Positions 19,365 to 28,744 of a stretch of 45,863 bases of DNA are shown here, piece after piece; within the stretch, counting starts at the first letter, position 1; the number at the start of each line of letters is the position of its first letter. The translations under genes were made by a program, and so were the position numbers. The notes beneath the pieces were generated by a model that saw only the letters and a program-made list of their open reading frames with translations, ran no database searches and was not told the DNA's origin. Source of the DNA: a bacterium (GTDB lineage Bacteria > SZUA-79 > Acidulodesulfobacterales > Acidulodesulfobacteraceae); assembly GCA_003232385.1 (NCBI GenBank), contig QIJE01000036.1, positions 1 to 45,863 of the forward strand, given 5' to 3'.

Positions 19365-20807
19365 TTATTTAATATAAGTATTATGCCGGGTGACTGAATT
19401 GCCCTCTTCTGTATATTTTTCCTCCTCGCCCACGACTCTCAAGGATTGTCCCTTGGGCTCCGGCAAGGCAAATATCGTTAAGATAGCCCCTGCAAAAGAT
19501 ATTATCGTAAGGATCATAAACGTCCCTCCCATCTTAATCGATACTATCAAAAAAGGAAAAAGCAAGGTTCCGATAAATGCTCCTATTTTGCCGGCACCGG
19601 CAGATATGCCGTCACCTAATCCCCTTATAGGCGTCGGAAAAACCTCTGACGGATATATAAAAGTCGTAGTATTCGGACCAAATTCGGTAAAAACGTAACT
19701 CATACCAAATATCAGTACAAACATGGCCGGAACGAGTACGTATCCGCCTAAATTAGTCAAAGAAATTATTAGATATGCCGCCGCCATTCCAAAAAAACCC
19801 AGTATTTGAATGAATTTTCTGCCTAATTTATCCATGGCAAAAGCGGCAATCCAGTAAAACGGCGCTGCAAACACTATAAAAACAATAGTAGATAACGCAA
19901 GTTTATGTATGAGGTTTGCATTGGGCATGACGGATTTCATCACCAAAGGCCAACTTATGGAATTTCCGTAAAAAGCCCAATCCATTAAAAACCAGCTCCC
20001 CGCCGTTCCGATAAGTCTCAAATTATTAGGATATTTGAATAAATCATACCATCTTGTTTTTAACTTCGCTACATTCTTCTTACCGTATTCATTCTCGTCT
20101 ACTTTTATTTTTGTTCCTACGATATCATTAATGGCTGCTACGGTTTGATTGACGTCGCCCTTCACGTTTATGCTATAATAAGGGGTCTCTTTAATTTTTC
20201 TTCTTAAGTATATAACGCTTGCCGCCGGAATCGCGCCGAGCCCCAAAAGTATTCTCCATGCCACGTCATGAGGAACCCCAACCGTCAAAACAAGAATGGC
20301 CACTATGGGTCCGGCTATCAGACCTAATCCTTGAAGAGAAAATACCATCGAAACAAGTTTGCCCCTATCTTTTCTATTTGCATATTCGCTCATTATAATC
20401 GCGCTTATCGGGTAGTCCCCTCCGATACCGATACCTAAAATTATCCTCCATATTATCAACTGCGTAATATCTTGAGAAAAAGCGGAACCTATCGCTCCTA
20501 TGGTTAAAATGATAACTTCAATTCCATAAACCGCCCTTCTCCCGAAAATATCGGCAATCCTGCCGAAAAAATATGCCCCAAATGCGGCGGCAAGTAGAGA
20601 CGAACTGCCTAAAATGGCTATTTCGGATGTATTTAAATGCCATATCGGCGCCAAAAGCGCTATAACCACGCCTATAATAAAAAGGTCGTAAGCATCGGTA
20701 AAAAAACCCATTCCTGCCGTAAACATGGTTCTGAAATGATGATGGACAAGACCGATCTCATCGACTTTATCCAGCAGGTGATTTCTTAAATTGCCTGCCG
20801 TTTCCAT
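19365..20807 (-). CDS. MFS transporter, phosphate:H+ symporter family
   Basis: 480 residues and about 12 membrane helices with a long central loop (residues about 210-260). GFFTDAYDLFIIGVV near the start, GIGIGGDYPISAIIMSEYA and FTEFGPNTTTFIYPSEVFPTPIRG are characteristic of the PHS family (TC 2.A.1.9, Pho84-like), which imports phosphate with protons. AAGGAGG precedes the ATG. A sugar or aromatic-acid carrier of a related family is less likely because a PhoB/PhoP-type box lies upstream. It is probably co-transcribed with the PHP phosphoesterase. Confidence 0.85.
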   Translation of the reverse strand: METAGNLRNHLLDKVDEIGLVHHHFRTMFTAGMGFFTDAYDLFIIGVVIALLAPIWHLNTSEIAILGSSSLLAAAFGAYFFGRIADIFGRRAVYGIEVIILTIGAIGSAFSQDITQLIIWRIILGIGIGGDYPISAIIMSEYANRKDRGKLVSMVFSLQGLGLIAGPIVAILVLTVGVPHDVAWRILLGLGAIPAASVIYLRRKIKETPYYSINVKGDVNQTVAAINDIVGTKIKVDENEYGKKNVAKLKTRWYDLFKYPNNLRLIGTAGSWFLMDWAFYGNSISWPLVMKSVMPNANLIHKLALSTIVFIVFAAPFYWIAAFAMDKLGRKFIQILGFFGMAAAYLIISLTNLGGYVLVPAMFVLIFGMSYVFTEFGPNTTTFIYPSEVFPTPIRGLGDGISAGAGKIGAFIGTLLFPFLIVSIKMGGTFMILTIISFAGAILTIFALPEPKGQSLRVVGEEEKYTEEGNSVTRHNTYIK

Positions 20808-20868
20808 AAAGATACCTCCTTAAATTTAGATTAATCTTTATTCTTCCTCAATCAATTATTTAAAACTT

Positions 20869-20927
20869 ATTATATTTTAACATTACAGTATTACATTTTT
20901 ATTACGTTAATGTTAAATTTTTGTTAC
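20869..20927 (-). promoter_or_regulatory. Pho-box-like promoter of the phosphate transporter
   Basis: On the minus strand four 7-base repeats (GTAACAA, TTAACAT, GTAATAA, GTAATAC) are separated by 4-base spacers (AAAT, TAAC, AAAT), giving the 11-bp period of PhoB and PhoP boxes; the units resemble the Bacillus PhoP TTAACA type. The last repeat ends 16-17 bases before TATAAT (20869-20874), so the box replaces the -35 element, as in PhoB-activated promoters. It lies 62 bases before the transporter start. Confidence 0.72.
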
Positions 20928-21175
20928 GGTATTTATATCGCGCCATTTGCAATATCGTATAGTGTGATGCCGTCAGGTTTAATTCGATCATGATATAAAA
21001 ATTGATATATGAGGAATATGGGCGGGCTTATAAAATAGTGAGGCCTACCCTTGCAAATATTGTTGATTTTACGGTACGTGACAAACACGGGGAAAGTTCA
21101 AAAAATAGGGAGGCTCTAAGGCGCGCCGGGTTCATTTACGGAAGAATAGTTGTATTGCTTTGAATAATTAGAATG
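20928..21175. other. Intergenic stretch with no assigned gene
   Basis: Together with the Pho-box region this makes a 368-base gap between gltX and the transporter. A 41-codon plus-strand open stretch (GTG 21038 to TGA 21163) has no ribosome site and no recognisable relative; it may be a gene relic. No hairpin terminator for gltX is evident. Confidence 0.3.
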
Positions 21176-22630
21176 CTAAACGGACAGCCTTTCCATAACC
21201 CTTTTTCTACCGAGAAATTTGATTATTTTCAATATGGAAGGACCGCTTAACTTCCCGGTTATTAATAATCTCAGCGTCTTGTAACATTCTTTAGCCGGCA
21301 CATTGTGTATAGAGACGGTGTTGTTTATCATATTTCTGATTGAATTCTCGCTGAAATCATCGATATTTTTAAGGTTGTCGGCAAAAATTGATTTTAATTC
21401 GGAATTATATTCGGCATCGTTTAATTTAACCCTATAATCATCAAGAAATAATCTTAATTCCTCCGTTATTTCACGTACGGTCTTAAATTCATTTTTTAAG
21501 AAATCGATTATTTCTAAAAATACCTCTTGCGGATACTCGTTTTTAACCCTTGCCGTCAGAGACTTTCCTGCAAATTTTTCAGCTATAATATCTATTAAGG
21601 CATCGGCGGATATTGCATTGAGCCATTTCTCATTGATAAATCTCAATTTATCTTCGTTAAAAATTGCGCCCGAGCTCTTTGCTCTCGTAATATCGAAAAA
21701 AGCCGCCATTTCCGAAACATCAGCGAATATCTCTTTATGTCCGGAAACGGCAAATGTATTACCGGTTACGGCAAGATAATTCAGAAGCGACCCGGGAAGA
21801 TAACCTTCTTCCTTATAATATTCGATATTAGAAATTAAATCTCGTTTCGACATTATTTTTCCGTCTTTGCCGTATAATAGAGAAATATGGGCAAAAACAG
21901 GCACCTCTTTGCCGAGGGCTTTAAGTATAAGAATCTGTTTAGGCGTATTGCTTATGTGGTCTTCGCCCCTTATTACGTGAGAAATATTCATATCGCTGTC
22001 GTCAATAATAGAGGCAAAATTGTAAGCGAACCCGCTGCTTTCGGTTCTTAGGATAAAATCCCCTATAAGTTTCGGATCAAAAATGAGGCGGCCGTGAACC
22101 AAATCATGAAATTCAACGGAATTTAAATCCTGACCGCTATGTTTTAAAACATTGGCTACGCTTAAACGAATTGACGGGGATAAATTGTTTTCTTTTAATT
22201 CGGAACGCAATATTTTTCTTTCTTCGGATGAAAGTTTATGGCACTTTCCGTTATAAACATACGGTTTTTTTGACTTGATAGCAAGTTCTTTGGACTTTAA
22301 AATATCTTTTCGAGTACAAAAACACTCGTAAACCAAACCCTTTGTTTTCAAAATATCGAGGTAATTTTCATAAACCTCCGTTCTTTCCGACTGCCTATAA
22401 AATTCATTCCATTTGATATCAAACCATTCCAGATCACTTATGATAGAATTTTCATATTCCTTTTTGTTTCTAAGCTTATCAGTATCGTCTATCCTTAAAA
22501 TAAAATCCCCTTTATTTTGTAGAGAGAACAGATAATTAAACAATGCCGTTCTCACTCCGCCTACATGGAGATTACCTGTCGGACTCGGTGCAAACCTGAC
22601 TCGCGTCCGATTAATCAAGCCTTCTTTCAT
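21176..22630 (-). CDS. gltX: Glutamyl-tRNA synthetase
   Basis: 484 residues, normal length. Class I signature RFAPSPTGNLHVGG at residues about 12-25 and the KMSKS-type segment GKIMSKRD (about 250). TNTPKQILILKALG-type helix and the C-terminal anticodon-binding domain follow. It charges tRNA-Glu, and in organisms lacking GlnRS also tRNA-Gln for later amidation; which form this is cannot be told from sequence by eye. ATG at 22630 is used. It is apparently monocistronic. Confidence 0.96.
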   Translation of the reverse strand: MKEGLINRTRVRFAPSPTGNLHVGGVRTALFNYLFSLQNKGDFILRIDDTDKLRNKKEYENSIISDLEWFDIKWNEFYRQSERTEVYENYLDILKTKGLVYECFCTRKDILKSKELAIKSKKPYVYNGKCHKLSSEERKILRSELKENNLSPSIRLSVANVLKHSGQDLNSVEFHDLVHGRLIFDPKLIGDFILRTESSGFAYNFASIIDDSDMNISHVIRGEDHISNTPKQILILKALGKEVPVFAHISLLYGKDGKIMSKRDLISNIEYYKEEGYLPGSLLNYLAVTGNTFAVSGHKEIFADVSEMAAFFDITRAKSSGAIFNEDKLRFINEKWLNAISADALIDIIAEKFAGKSLTARVKNEYPQEVFLEIIDFLKNEFKTVREITEELRLFLDDYRVKLNDAEYNSELKSIFADNLKNIDDFSENSIRNMINNTVSIHNVPAKECYKTLRLLITGKLSGPSILKIIKFLGRKRVMERLSV

Positions 22631-22773
22631 TATAATTCAGCCTTTTTATATTTTTTTTGGTCCTAAATTTATTATGACTATTCAAACTAAGCAAGTTTTT
22701 CCGTATAGGATTTTAATTTTACAAAATGGATTATACCGCCGATAGAAATAGCGATTTTTCAGACTTACGACAA

Positions 22774-22813
22774 AATAAGCAGCCGTTCCTATAAATGGGA
22801 GCGGCTGCTTATT
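22774..22813 (-). terminator. Intrinsic terminator of the CDGSH gene
   Basis: A 16-bp stem (22774-22789 with 22798-22813, one G-T pair) with an 8-base loop, starting 4 bases after the CDGSH stop. On the minus strand it is followed by TTATTTTG. Confidence 0.85.
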
Positions 22814-22817
22814 AAAC

Positions 22818-23012
22818 TTATAATTTTACCCTCTTGTCCCCGTCATATACATAAACGGCCGTATCGGCTTCATCTCTAGTACGATCATGCGAGCCGTCGC
22901 AATACGGAAGATTGCGGGAAAGACCGCATGCACAAATGTGCATCGGAAATTTCGCATCCTTTTCTTCTATCACAATCGGCAATTTCTTTTCGTGTTTAAC
23001 GATTCTCGGCAT
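22818..23012 (-). CDS. CDGSH iron-sulfur domain protein
   Basis: 64 residues. The single CDGSH motif is complete: CACGLSRNLPYCDGSH, giving Cys27, Cys29, Cys38 and His42, the 3Cys-1His ligands of a labile [2Fe-2S] cluster. Bacterial single-domain members are small soluble proteins thought to transfer electrons or clusters; no specific partner is known here. The gene stands alone between gltX and the divergent hldD and has its own terminator. Confidence 0.93.
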   Translation of the reverse strand: MPRIVKHEKKLPIVIEEKDAKFPMHICACGLSRNLPYCDGSHDRTRDEADTAVYVYDGDKRVKL

Positions 23013-23229
23013 AACAACACCCCCATTTTTAAGTTGTTCATAAATATCTAAAATTTACATCAATCACTTCATAAACGTTTTGTTAATAGTAAAACATCAA
23101 ATGCCTTATGTCAAATTGCATGCCGCATGTCGTAAAAAAGGGGTTGCATCACATATATTTTCGCAAGCGCGTATGTTATAATAATTTATTCAAAAATTAA
23201 TAATGATCGATTTCAAGGAGGGTATCCTT

Positions 23230-24204
23230 ATGATTATAGTTACCGGCGGTGCCGGATTTATAGGTTCTAATATCGTCGAGGCTCTTAATGAAAAAGGCAA
23301 AACGGATATTTTGGTCGTAGACGATCTTGCCGACGGCAAAAAAATGCATAATCTGGCAGATTTAGATATTTTGGATTATATGGATAAGGATGATTTTCTA
23401 ATAAATATTAAATCAGGATATAACTTTGGAAATATTGAGGCAATTTTTCATGAAGGAGCATGCTCTTCCACTACGGAATGGGACGGGAGGTTCATAATGA
23501 AAAACAACTTTGAATACTCTAAGGAACTGCTGAAATGGTGCATGAAAACGGGAGCACAATATATATATGCATCCTCCGCTTCCGTATACGGTACCGGCAA
23601 AAAAGGATTTATAGAAAACAGGTCATGTGAACATCCGATCAACATGTATGCCTATTCTAAATTTCAATTTGATCAGTATGTCCGAGGCGTCATGAAAAAA
23701 GGCGGGTTAAAATGTCAGATTGTCGGCTTCAGATATTTTAATGTTTACGGGCAAAGAGAGACTCATAAGGGGACCATGTCGAGCGTTGCATTCCACTTTA
23801 ACAATCAGATACTTGCAAACGGGAAGGCAAGGCTTTTCGAGGGGACCGACGGGTATAAAAACGGAGAACAAGAACGCGATTTCGTGTATGTCGAAGACTG
23901 TGCCGGGGTTAATTTGTGGTTTTTGGAACACCCCGAAAAATCCGGCATATTTAATGTAGGAACCGGAAAGGGACGATCCTTTAACGACGTTGCGAATGCC
24001 GTTGTTAAATGGCACGGTTCCGGGAATATCGAGTATATTAGCTTCCCCGATAACCTGAAAGGCGCATACCAAAGTTTTACCGAAGCAGATATAACCGCTT
24101 TACGCAATGCAGGATACGAAAAACCCTTTCTTTCCGTTGAAGAGGGGGTTAAAAAATACTTAGACCGGCTGAATAACGGAGATAAAGACCGATTGCCGCG
24201 TTAA
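23230..24204 (+). CDS. hldD: ADP-L-glycero-D-manno-heptose 6-epimerase
   Basis: 324 residues from ATG 23230, chosen because AAGGAGGG lies 7 bases upstream and because [16 protein letters not shown] is exactly the E. coli HldD start; an upstream in-frame ATG at 23203 lacks a ribosome site. Rossmann motif [22 protein letters not shown], the YAYSK catalytic pair, and [11 protein letters not shown] match closely over the whole length. It is an SDR enzyme that makes the heptose donor for the LPS inner core. It converges on nfo; a palindrome with a parS-like core lies between. Confidence 0.96.
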   Translation: MIIVTGGAGFIGSNIVEALNEKGKTDILVVDDLADGKKMHNLADLDILDYMDKDDFLINIKSGYNFGNIEAIFHEGACSSTTEWDGRFIMKNNFEYSKELLKWCMKTGAQYIYASSASVYGTGKKGFIENRSCEHPINMYAYSKFQFDQYVRGVMKKGGLKCQIVGFRYFNVYGQRETHKGTMSSVAFHFNNQILANGKARLFEGTDGYKNGEQERDFVYVEDCAGVNLWFLEHPEKSGIFNVGTGKGRSFNDVANAVVKWHGSGNIEYISFPDNLKGAYQSFTEADITALRNAGYEKPFLSVEEGVKKYLDRLNNGDKDRLPR

Positions 24205-24214
24205 AAACATTACA

Positions 24215-24252
24215 TTATACCTTAATGTTTCATGTGAAACATTAAGGTATAA
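24215..24252. promoter_or_regulatory. parS-like site 2 inside a 38-base palindrome
   Basis: Core TGTTTCATGTGAAACA (24226-24241) differs at one position from consensus parS. It is extended by perfectly complementary arms (TTATACCTTAA on the left, TTAAGGTATAA on the right), so the whole is a near-perfect palindrome. It sits between the convergent hldD and nfo genes and could also act as a terminator hairpin, though no long U-run follows. Confidence 0.8.
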
Positions 24253-24303
24253 GATTGTAAATATATTACAAATAACAACTTAGAATAATTTATAGACAGA
24301 AAA

Positions 24304-25140
24304 TTATTTTCTTATCATACCCTTCAAAATATCTAAATCTATTTTATGTTCATCATCACTTCCGGGTGTCTCGACTATTAACGGTATGCCTTCAAGCCTT
24401 TTGTCGTTCATTATAAACCCGAAAGCATCCGGGCCGATATAGCCCTTCCCTATCGAAGCATGTCTGTCTACTTTAGAACCTAAAGGTTTCAGTGAATCAT
24501 TAATATGAATCGCCCTCAGCCTATCAAGCCCAATAATATTATCAAAATCATCCATGTATTTATTATATGCCCGTAATGTCCTTATATCGTAACCCGCCGC
24601 AAAAATATGGCACGTATCGATACAAACGCCAAGCCTAATACTACCCTCAAGTAGTTCGATAATCTTAGCAATATGTTCCGATTTATATCCTATTTGATTA
24701 CCCTGTCCGGCGGTCGTTTCCAAGACTAAACTTACATCCCCGGATTCTTCTGTTTGCTTTAAAATTTCGCTTAAATTTAAAGCTATTTGCCGCATTGTCT
24801 CTTCCTCGGTTAAATGCTTGTTTGAACCGGGGTGAAATATTAACGATTTTATGCCAAGTAGCCTGCATCTTTTAATTTCATTTATGGCGGCTGCCACAGA
24901 TTTTTCTCTCACAGATTCCTCTGTGCTTCCAAGGTTGACTAAATAGGAAAGGTGGGCAACCACCGTTAATTCATCCTTTAATACGCATCTTTTAAAAGAA
25001 TCGTCAAGTTCCTTAGCAGACCACTGCAACTGATTCTTCGTAAATATCTGAATGGCATTAGATGCAGTATTTCTTGCATGCAGACAGGCATTCGCCAACC
25101 CTCCCGCAACAGAAACGTGCGCGCCCAATAAAATTTTCAT
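24304..25140 (-). CDS. nfo: Endonuclease IV (AP endonuclease)
   Basis: 278 residues, full length. MKILLGAHVSVAGGL at the start, LVLETTAGQGNQIGY, GVCIDTCHIFAAGYD, RAIHINDSLKPLGSKVDRHASIGKGYIG and PLIVETPG are the AP_endonuc_2 / Nfo signatures with the trinuclear zinc ligands. It cuts DNA 5' of abasic sites in base-excision repair. A second base-excision enzyme (nth-like) is encoded at 36148. No close partner gene; the upstream 245 bases show no other gene. Confidence 0.96.
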   Translation of the reverse strand: MKILLGAHVSVAGGLANACLHARNTASNAIQIFTKNQLQWSAKELDDSFKRCVLKDELTVVAHLSYLVNLGSTEESVREKSVAAAINEIKRCRLLGIKSLIFHPGSNKHLTEEETMRQIALNLSEILKQTEESGDVSLVLETTAGQGNQIGYKSEHIAKIIELLEGSIRLGVCIDTCHIFAAGYDIRTLRAYNKYMDDFDNIIGLDRLRAIHINDSLKPLGSKVDRHASIGKGYIGPDAFGFIMNDKRLEGIPLIVETPGSDDEHKIDLDILKGMIRK

Positions 25141-25385
25141 TATGAATTAAGAAATAAAATTTATTTATTACTCTTTAGTTTGAAAAAATTATATCACGAT
25201 TATGCAATAAGATAAACAATACGAATTAGGATCTTTAATTTCAGCCATCATCCCCCTACTGTTAAATTTTACCGATTTTTACTTGACAAAAATTCAGCAA
25301 ATAACTTGGAATAGTTGCAATACCTGCAGTAAGGGTTTACAACAAAAATTATCTTACGTGCTAAAGTATTTCGCACCCGCGTAAT

Positions 25386-26006
25386 CTAAATTATGCTGGA
25401 AATTTTTATCTCAATATCTTCCGGCTCAAGCATGGCATTGATAAGCGATATCTTTTGAAAATACGGCAGGTCGACGGTTGAAATTTTTTTTTCTTCTATA
25501 TCACCCTTATCCAAAAGATAACGCCTCTTTATTCCATTCAGAAGGCAAGTATTCGGCGTGATCCATTTTTGTCCGTCAAATAAAATCACATTGGAAAACG
25601 AGGTATCGGTTATCAAGCCATTTCTCGTAATAAGCACATCGGTTGTATCATCTAATCCGGACAAAAAACAGTTAATGCAGGTTCTGTCTTTATATTTAAA
25701 TTCATAATTTAACGGTTTGCATCCCGAAGGAAGATCTATCTCATCCGAATCCATGATCTTTAATTTCGTTATCGTCCTTTTTACATAAGGGGTGATTTGA
25801 ATATTATCTACGCGTTTAGCGTAAACCAACCTGCACTTGTAAGTTCCGATTTTATATTCGTCAGGTGCCGGCATAATGGTCTTGATATTTATTTCGAACC
25901 CTGCTCCGAAAAAATGCCTTATCGTGTCGTTAACCCTGCGGTTATGATAATCAATAAGCTTATAATTTCCATCCGCCAGTTTAATTGTATCTATAAAATG
26001 AGGCAT
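25386..26006 (-). CDS. Class IV aminotransferase-like protein (PabC-like)
   Basis: 206 residues, shorter than the usual 260-280. The second half is recognisable: DDTTDVLITRNGLITDTSFSNVILFDG, then ITPNTCLLNGIKRRYLL, the PLP-enzyme segment of aminodeoxychorismate lyase (PabC) and branched-chain aminotransferases. The N-terminal part has YKCRLVYAKR and a possible PLP-Lys in YEFKYKDR. PabC releases 4-aminobenzoate from aminodeoxychorismate in folate synthesis. pabB lies 7.5 kb upstream on the same strand; in many bacteria the two are adjacent or fused, so they may have been split by an insertion. Confidence 0.72.
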   Translation of the reverse strand: MPHFIDTIKLADGNYKLIDYHNRRVNDTIRHFFGAGFEINIKTIMPAPDEYKIGTYKCRLVYAKRVDNIQITPYVKRTITKLKIMDSDEIDLPSGCKPLNYEFKYKDRTCINCFLSGLDDTTDVLITRNGLITDTSFSNVILFDGQKWITPNTCLLNGIKRRYLLDKGDIEEKKISTVDLPYFQKISLINAMLEPEDIEIKISSII

Positions 26007-26099
26007 ATAATATATTTATCTTGTTAAACTTTTCTATTTTGCCATCAAAACGACATTTTAACATATTATGATCAAATTTCATTAATCTACCCACAATAC

Positions 26100-26350
26100 C
26101 ATAAAGAAACAATGCAAGCCATAGAGAAAGCAGAAAAAGATGTAAATTTAGAAGAGGCTACTTTTAAACAACTCAAATAAGAAGCAAAAGAGCGAATAAA
26201 AGGTCTATTAGAGACATCAAAAAACTTTCCTTAAGCGATACTCGATACAAAAATACATTTCAAAACTATTGAACGAAGGCCCTTTGCCGCCGAAAGCTTA
26301 AGGCTATCAGTTATTAAGTAAATATGAAAAATTAGGGTATATTAATAAAT
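26100..26350 (+). pseudogene. Degenerate gene relic of unknown family
   Basis: Within the 512-base gap before katE, plus-strand reading from ATG 26112 gives a charged helical sequence (QAIEKAEKDVNLEEATFKQLK), a stop, then in-frame KERIKGLLETSKNFP, and in another frame NEGPLPPKA and LLSKYEKLGYINK. Frameshifts and stops suggest a decayed gene. I cannot name the family. Confidence 0.35.
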
Positions 26351-26422
26351 TTTTGTCCATTATCATTTTCGTACACTCGCTGTTAACGACCACGGTTATG
26401 TCAATTTGATGCACAAATTTTA

Positions 26423-26431
26423 TGATATAAT
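26423..26431 (+). promoter_or_regulatory. Extended -10 promoter before katE
   Basis: TGATATAAT is an extended -10 element (TGnTATAAT) 88 bases before the katE start. No good -35 hexamer is at the right distance, which suits an extended -10 or activator-dependent promoter. Confidence 0.45.
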
Positions 26432-26518
26432 ATAAGCATGTAGCAGACAAGGGTTTTGCGTATAACAATCAAATTATAATTAGCTGCATGAATTAAAACT
26501 TTAAAAGAAGGAGTGGCT

Positions 26519-27964
26519 ATGAAAGACGAAAAAAATAAGCTGACTACCAATACCGGTGCCCCGGTGCCCGACAATCAAAATGTGCTGACTGCCGGACCTC
26601 GCGGACCGCAGTTGCTGCAGGATATATGGTTCATGGAAAAACTCGCTCATTTTGACCGTGAGGTTATTCCGGAAAGACGTATGCATGCCAAAGGATCCGG
26701 AGCATACGGAACCTTTACTGTGACCCACGACATCACACGCTACACCAAGGCAAATATTTTTTCCGAGATAGGCAAAAAAACAGAGCTTTTTACGCGTTTC
26801 TCGAATGTGGCGGGTGAACGAGGTGCGGCAGATGCGGAACGGGATATTCGAGGATTTGCCGTTAAGTTTTACACCGAAGAGGGCAACTGGGACCTGGTGG
26901 GGAATAACACTCCCGTATTTTTTCTGCGTGATCCGCTTAAATTTCCGGACCTCAATCATGCGGTAAAACGAGATCCCAGGACAAATATGCGCAGCGCCGC
27001 CAATAATTGGGATTTCTGGACATTATTACCGGAAGCGCTACATCAAATTACAATAACCATGAGCGACCGAGGTATTCCGTACTCATATCGTCATATGCAC
27101 GGCTTCGGCAGCCATACCTTCAGCCTGATTAATGCACAAAACGAACGATATTGGGTCAAGTTCCATTTTGTTACTCAACAGGGCATCAGAAATCTTACGG
27201 ATGCCGAGGCTGAGGCTGTTATTGGAAAGTCCAGGGAGAGCCAACAGCGTGATCTCTATGAAAGCATTGAAAAAAAAGACTTTCCGAAATGGAAATTATT
27301 TATACAGGTAATGCCGGAAAAAGAGGCCGCCGATTGCCGGTACAATCCCTTCGACCTGACAAAGGTATGGCTTCATAAAGACTATCCGCTGATTGAAGTG
27401 GGCATTATGGAACTGAACCGTAATCCTGAAAATTATTTTGCCGAGGTCGAACAGTCTGCTTTCAACCCCGCCGACGTTGTACCCGGTATCGGCTTTTCAC
27501 CCGACAAAATGCTGCAAGGCCGTCTATTCTCATACGGCGATGCTCAGCGCTATCGGCTTGGCGTAAACCACCATCTGATTCCGGTCAATGCACCACGTTG
27601 CCCTGCTCACAGTTACCACCGGGACGGCGCAATGCGGGTCGACGGCAACCATGGCAGCACTATTGCCTATGAACCTAACAGCTATAGCGAATGGGGGCAA
27701 CAGGAGAAATACTCGGAACCGCCTCTCAACCTGAACGGCGCTGCCGATCATTGGAACCATCGTGAGGACAGCGATTATTATACCCAGCCCGGCTTACTTT
27801 TCAAGCTGATGACAACAGAACAGCAGGAAGCACTCTTTGCGAATACCGCGCGCGCATTGGATGACGCCCCGGAGGAGATCAAGCGGCGTCATATCGGCAA
27901 TTGTATGAAAGCCGATCCGGATTATGGAAAAGGTGTGGCCGGTGCTTTAGGTATTTCTGCTTGA
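26519..27964 (+). CDS. katE: Monofunctional haem catalase
   Basis: 481 residues from ATG 26519; AAGGAG lies 5 bases upstream, and the in-frame GTG at 26513 overlaps that site. Small-subunit (clade 3-like) catalase: the distal His56 in [12 protein letters not shown], Asn129 in [10 protein letters not shown], and the proximal haem Tyr in [14 protein letters not shown]. It breaks hydrogen peroxide down to water and oxygen. It is visibly richer in G+C than its neighbours (40 of 60 bases in 27601-27660 are G or C) and lies beside IS3 and other gene relics, so recent transfer is likely. Its own promoter and a strong terminator make it a self-contained unit. Confidence 0.97.
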   Translation: MKDEKNKLTTNTGAPVPDNQNVLTAGPRGPQLLQDIWFMEKLAHFDREVIPERRMHAKGSGAYGTFTVTHDITRYTKANIFSEIGKKTELFTRFSNVAGERGAADAERDIRGFAVKFYTEEGNWDLVGNNTPVFFLRDPLKFPDLNHAVKRDPRTNMRSAANNWDFWTLLPEALHQITITMSDRGIPYSYRHMHGFGSHTFSLINAQNERYWVKFHFVTQQGIRNLTDAEAEAVIGKSRESQQRDLYESIEKKDFPKWKLFIQVMPEKEAADCRYNPFDLTKVWLHKDYPLIEVGIMELNRNPENYFAEVEQSAFNPADVVPGIGFSPDKMLQGRLFSYGDAQRYRLGVNHHLIPVNAPRCPAHSYHRDGAMRVDGNHGSTIAYEPNSYSEWGQQEKYSEPPLNLNGAADHWNHREDSDYYTQPGLLFKLMTTEQQEALFANTARALDDAPEEIKRRHIGNCMKADPDYGKGVAGALGISA

Positions 27965-27984
27965 CCAATACATATTGCTCCGTT

Positions 27985-28035
27985 AACATTGCAAACATTA
28001 GTGAGACAAAGATTCTCACTAATGTTTGCAATGTT
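27985..28035 (+). terminator. Strong intrinsic terminator of katE
   Basis: Perfect 22-bp stem (27985-28006 with 28014-28035), 7-base loop, followed a few bases later by a run of six T (28041-28046). It starts 20 bases after the katE stop. Confidence 0.92.
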
Positions 28036-28043
28036 TCAATTTT

Positions 28044-28300
28044 TTATAAGCTATGCTGAGCCCTGTTATTAAGACATATTTTAAAAAAGTTTAAGGTGTG
28101 TTCTCCTATGCCGCATTGTCTAAAGTCAAAATATTCAAGCGATTGATGAAATAGTTTCGTATTGTGAAGCATGAAATATCTCTTAACCCCTTCCTTTAAC
28201 TCTTTTGCCGTCTCATATGATTTTATATATATCTTCATACTTTAGACTACTGTATCGTTCTACATAAATATTATCCGATACCCTGCCTTTGCCGTCCATA
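28044..28300 (-). pseudogene. IS3-family transposase remnant (C-terminal part)
   Basis: Reading the minus strand gives ISMDGKGRVSDNIYVERYSSLKYEDIYIKSYETAKELKEG in pieces, then YFMLHNTKLFHQSLEY, the unmistakable end of the IS3/IS150-type DDE integrase core including the last acidic region and the NTxRxHQSLG box. A stop codon lies just before ISMDG, the usual LWR of ERLWRSLKYE is changed, and the sequence runs out of homology after QSLEY. Only the last third of the transposase is left; no terminal inverted repeats were found. Confidence 0.8.
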
Positions 28301-28324
28301 CTTATCTATACACGGTATTCTTTA

Positions 28325-28553
28325 AACCTGCCTGACGCTCCCTCCAATAATCATATCTCTTCCATTTAGGTGCATCATATCCCTCCTGTCTGTTTTTGTG
28401 CTTATAAAGTCAACAGTTTCAAAAACTAAGGATTTGCCAGAATTATTATCACCGACAAAAAAATTTACCCCTATATCAAAAAGACGAAAAGTCAAGAATC
28501 GATTACTTCAAAAAAAGGTTAATTTAAGTATCGGAATTTCACGGACAAGACTT
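28325..28553 (-). pseudogene. AAA ATPase (OLD/RecF-like) N-terminal remnant
   Basis: The minus strand encodes FDIGVNFFVGDNNSGKSLVFETVDF, a P-loop of the kind at the N-terminus of OLD-family and related overcoming-lysogenisation ATPases, with an in-frame stop before it and loss of homology after about 30 more residues. It joins directly to the IS3 remnant. OLD-family ATPases are often phage-defence genes, but only the first 70 codons remain, so function cannot be assigned. Confidence 0.6.
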
Positions 28554-28555
28554 GC

Positions 28556-28618
28556 TTAGACCAATTTGTACCTGATGCCGGCACCTGCAGAAACGACAGG
28601 AATTAAAACGGAAAAAAC
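28556..28618 (-). pseudogene. Possible C-terminal relic of a beta-barrel outer-membrane protein
   Basis: The minus strand encodes SVLIPVVSAGAGIRYKLV followed by a stop, resembling the last strand of a small outer-membrane beta-barrel. Twenty codons only, so this is a weak call. Confidence 0.3.
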
Positions 28619-28744
28619 ATGTTCATATATCTATATGCAAAGCTATTTGCACTTACAATGGATGTGACCGTTGGCATTCTTAGGTAAATAATACAAAATA
28701 AAGGCTGCTTTTCGTAAAAACAACGGGCATATCGGCGAATCGTC

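Noticed and set aside
26501-26959. Open frame antisense to katE
   Set aside because: It is the mirror of the strongly conserved catalase N-terminus, has no ribosome site and no family.
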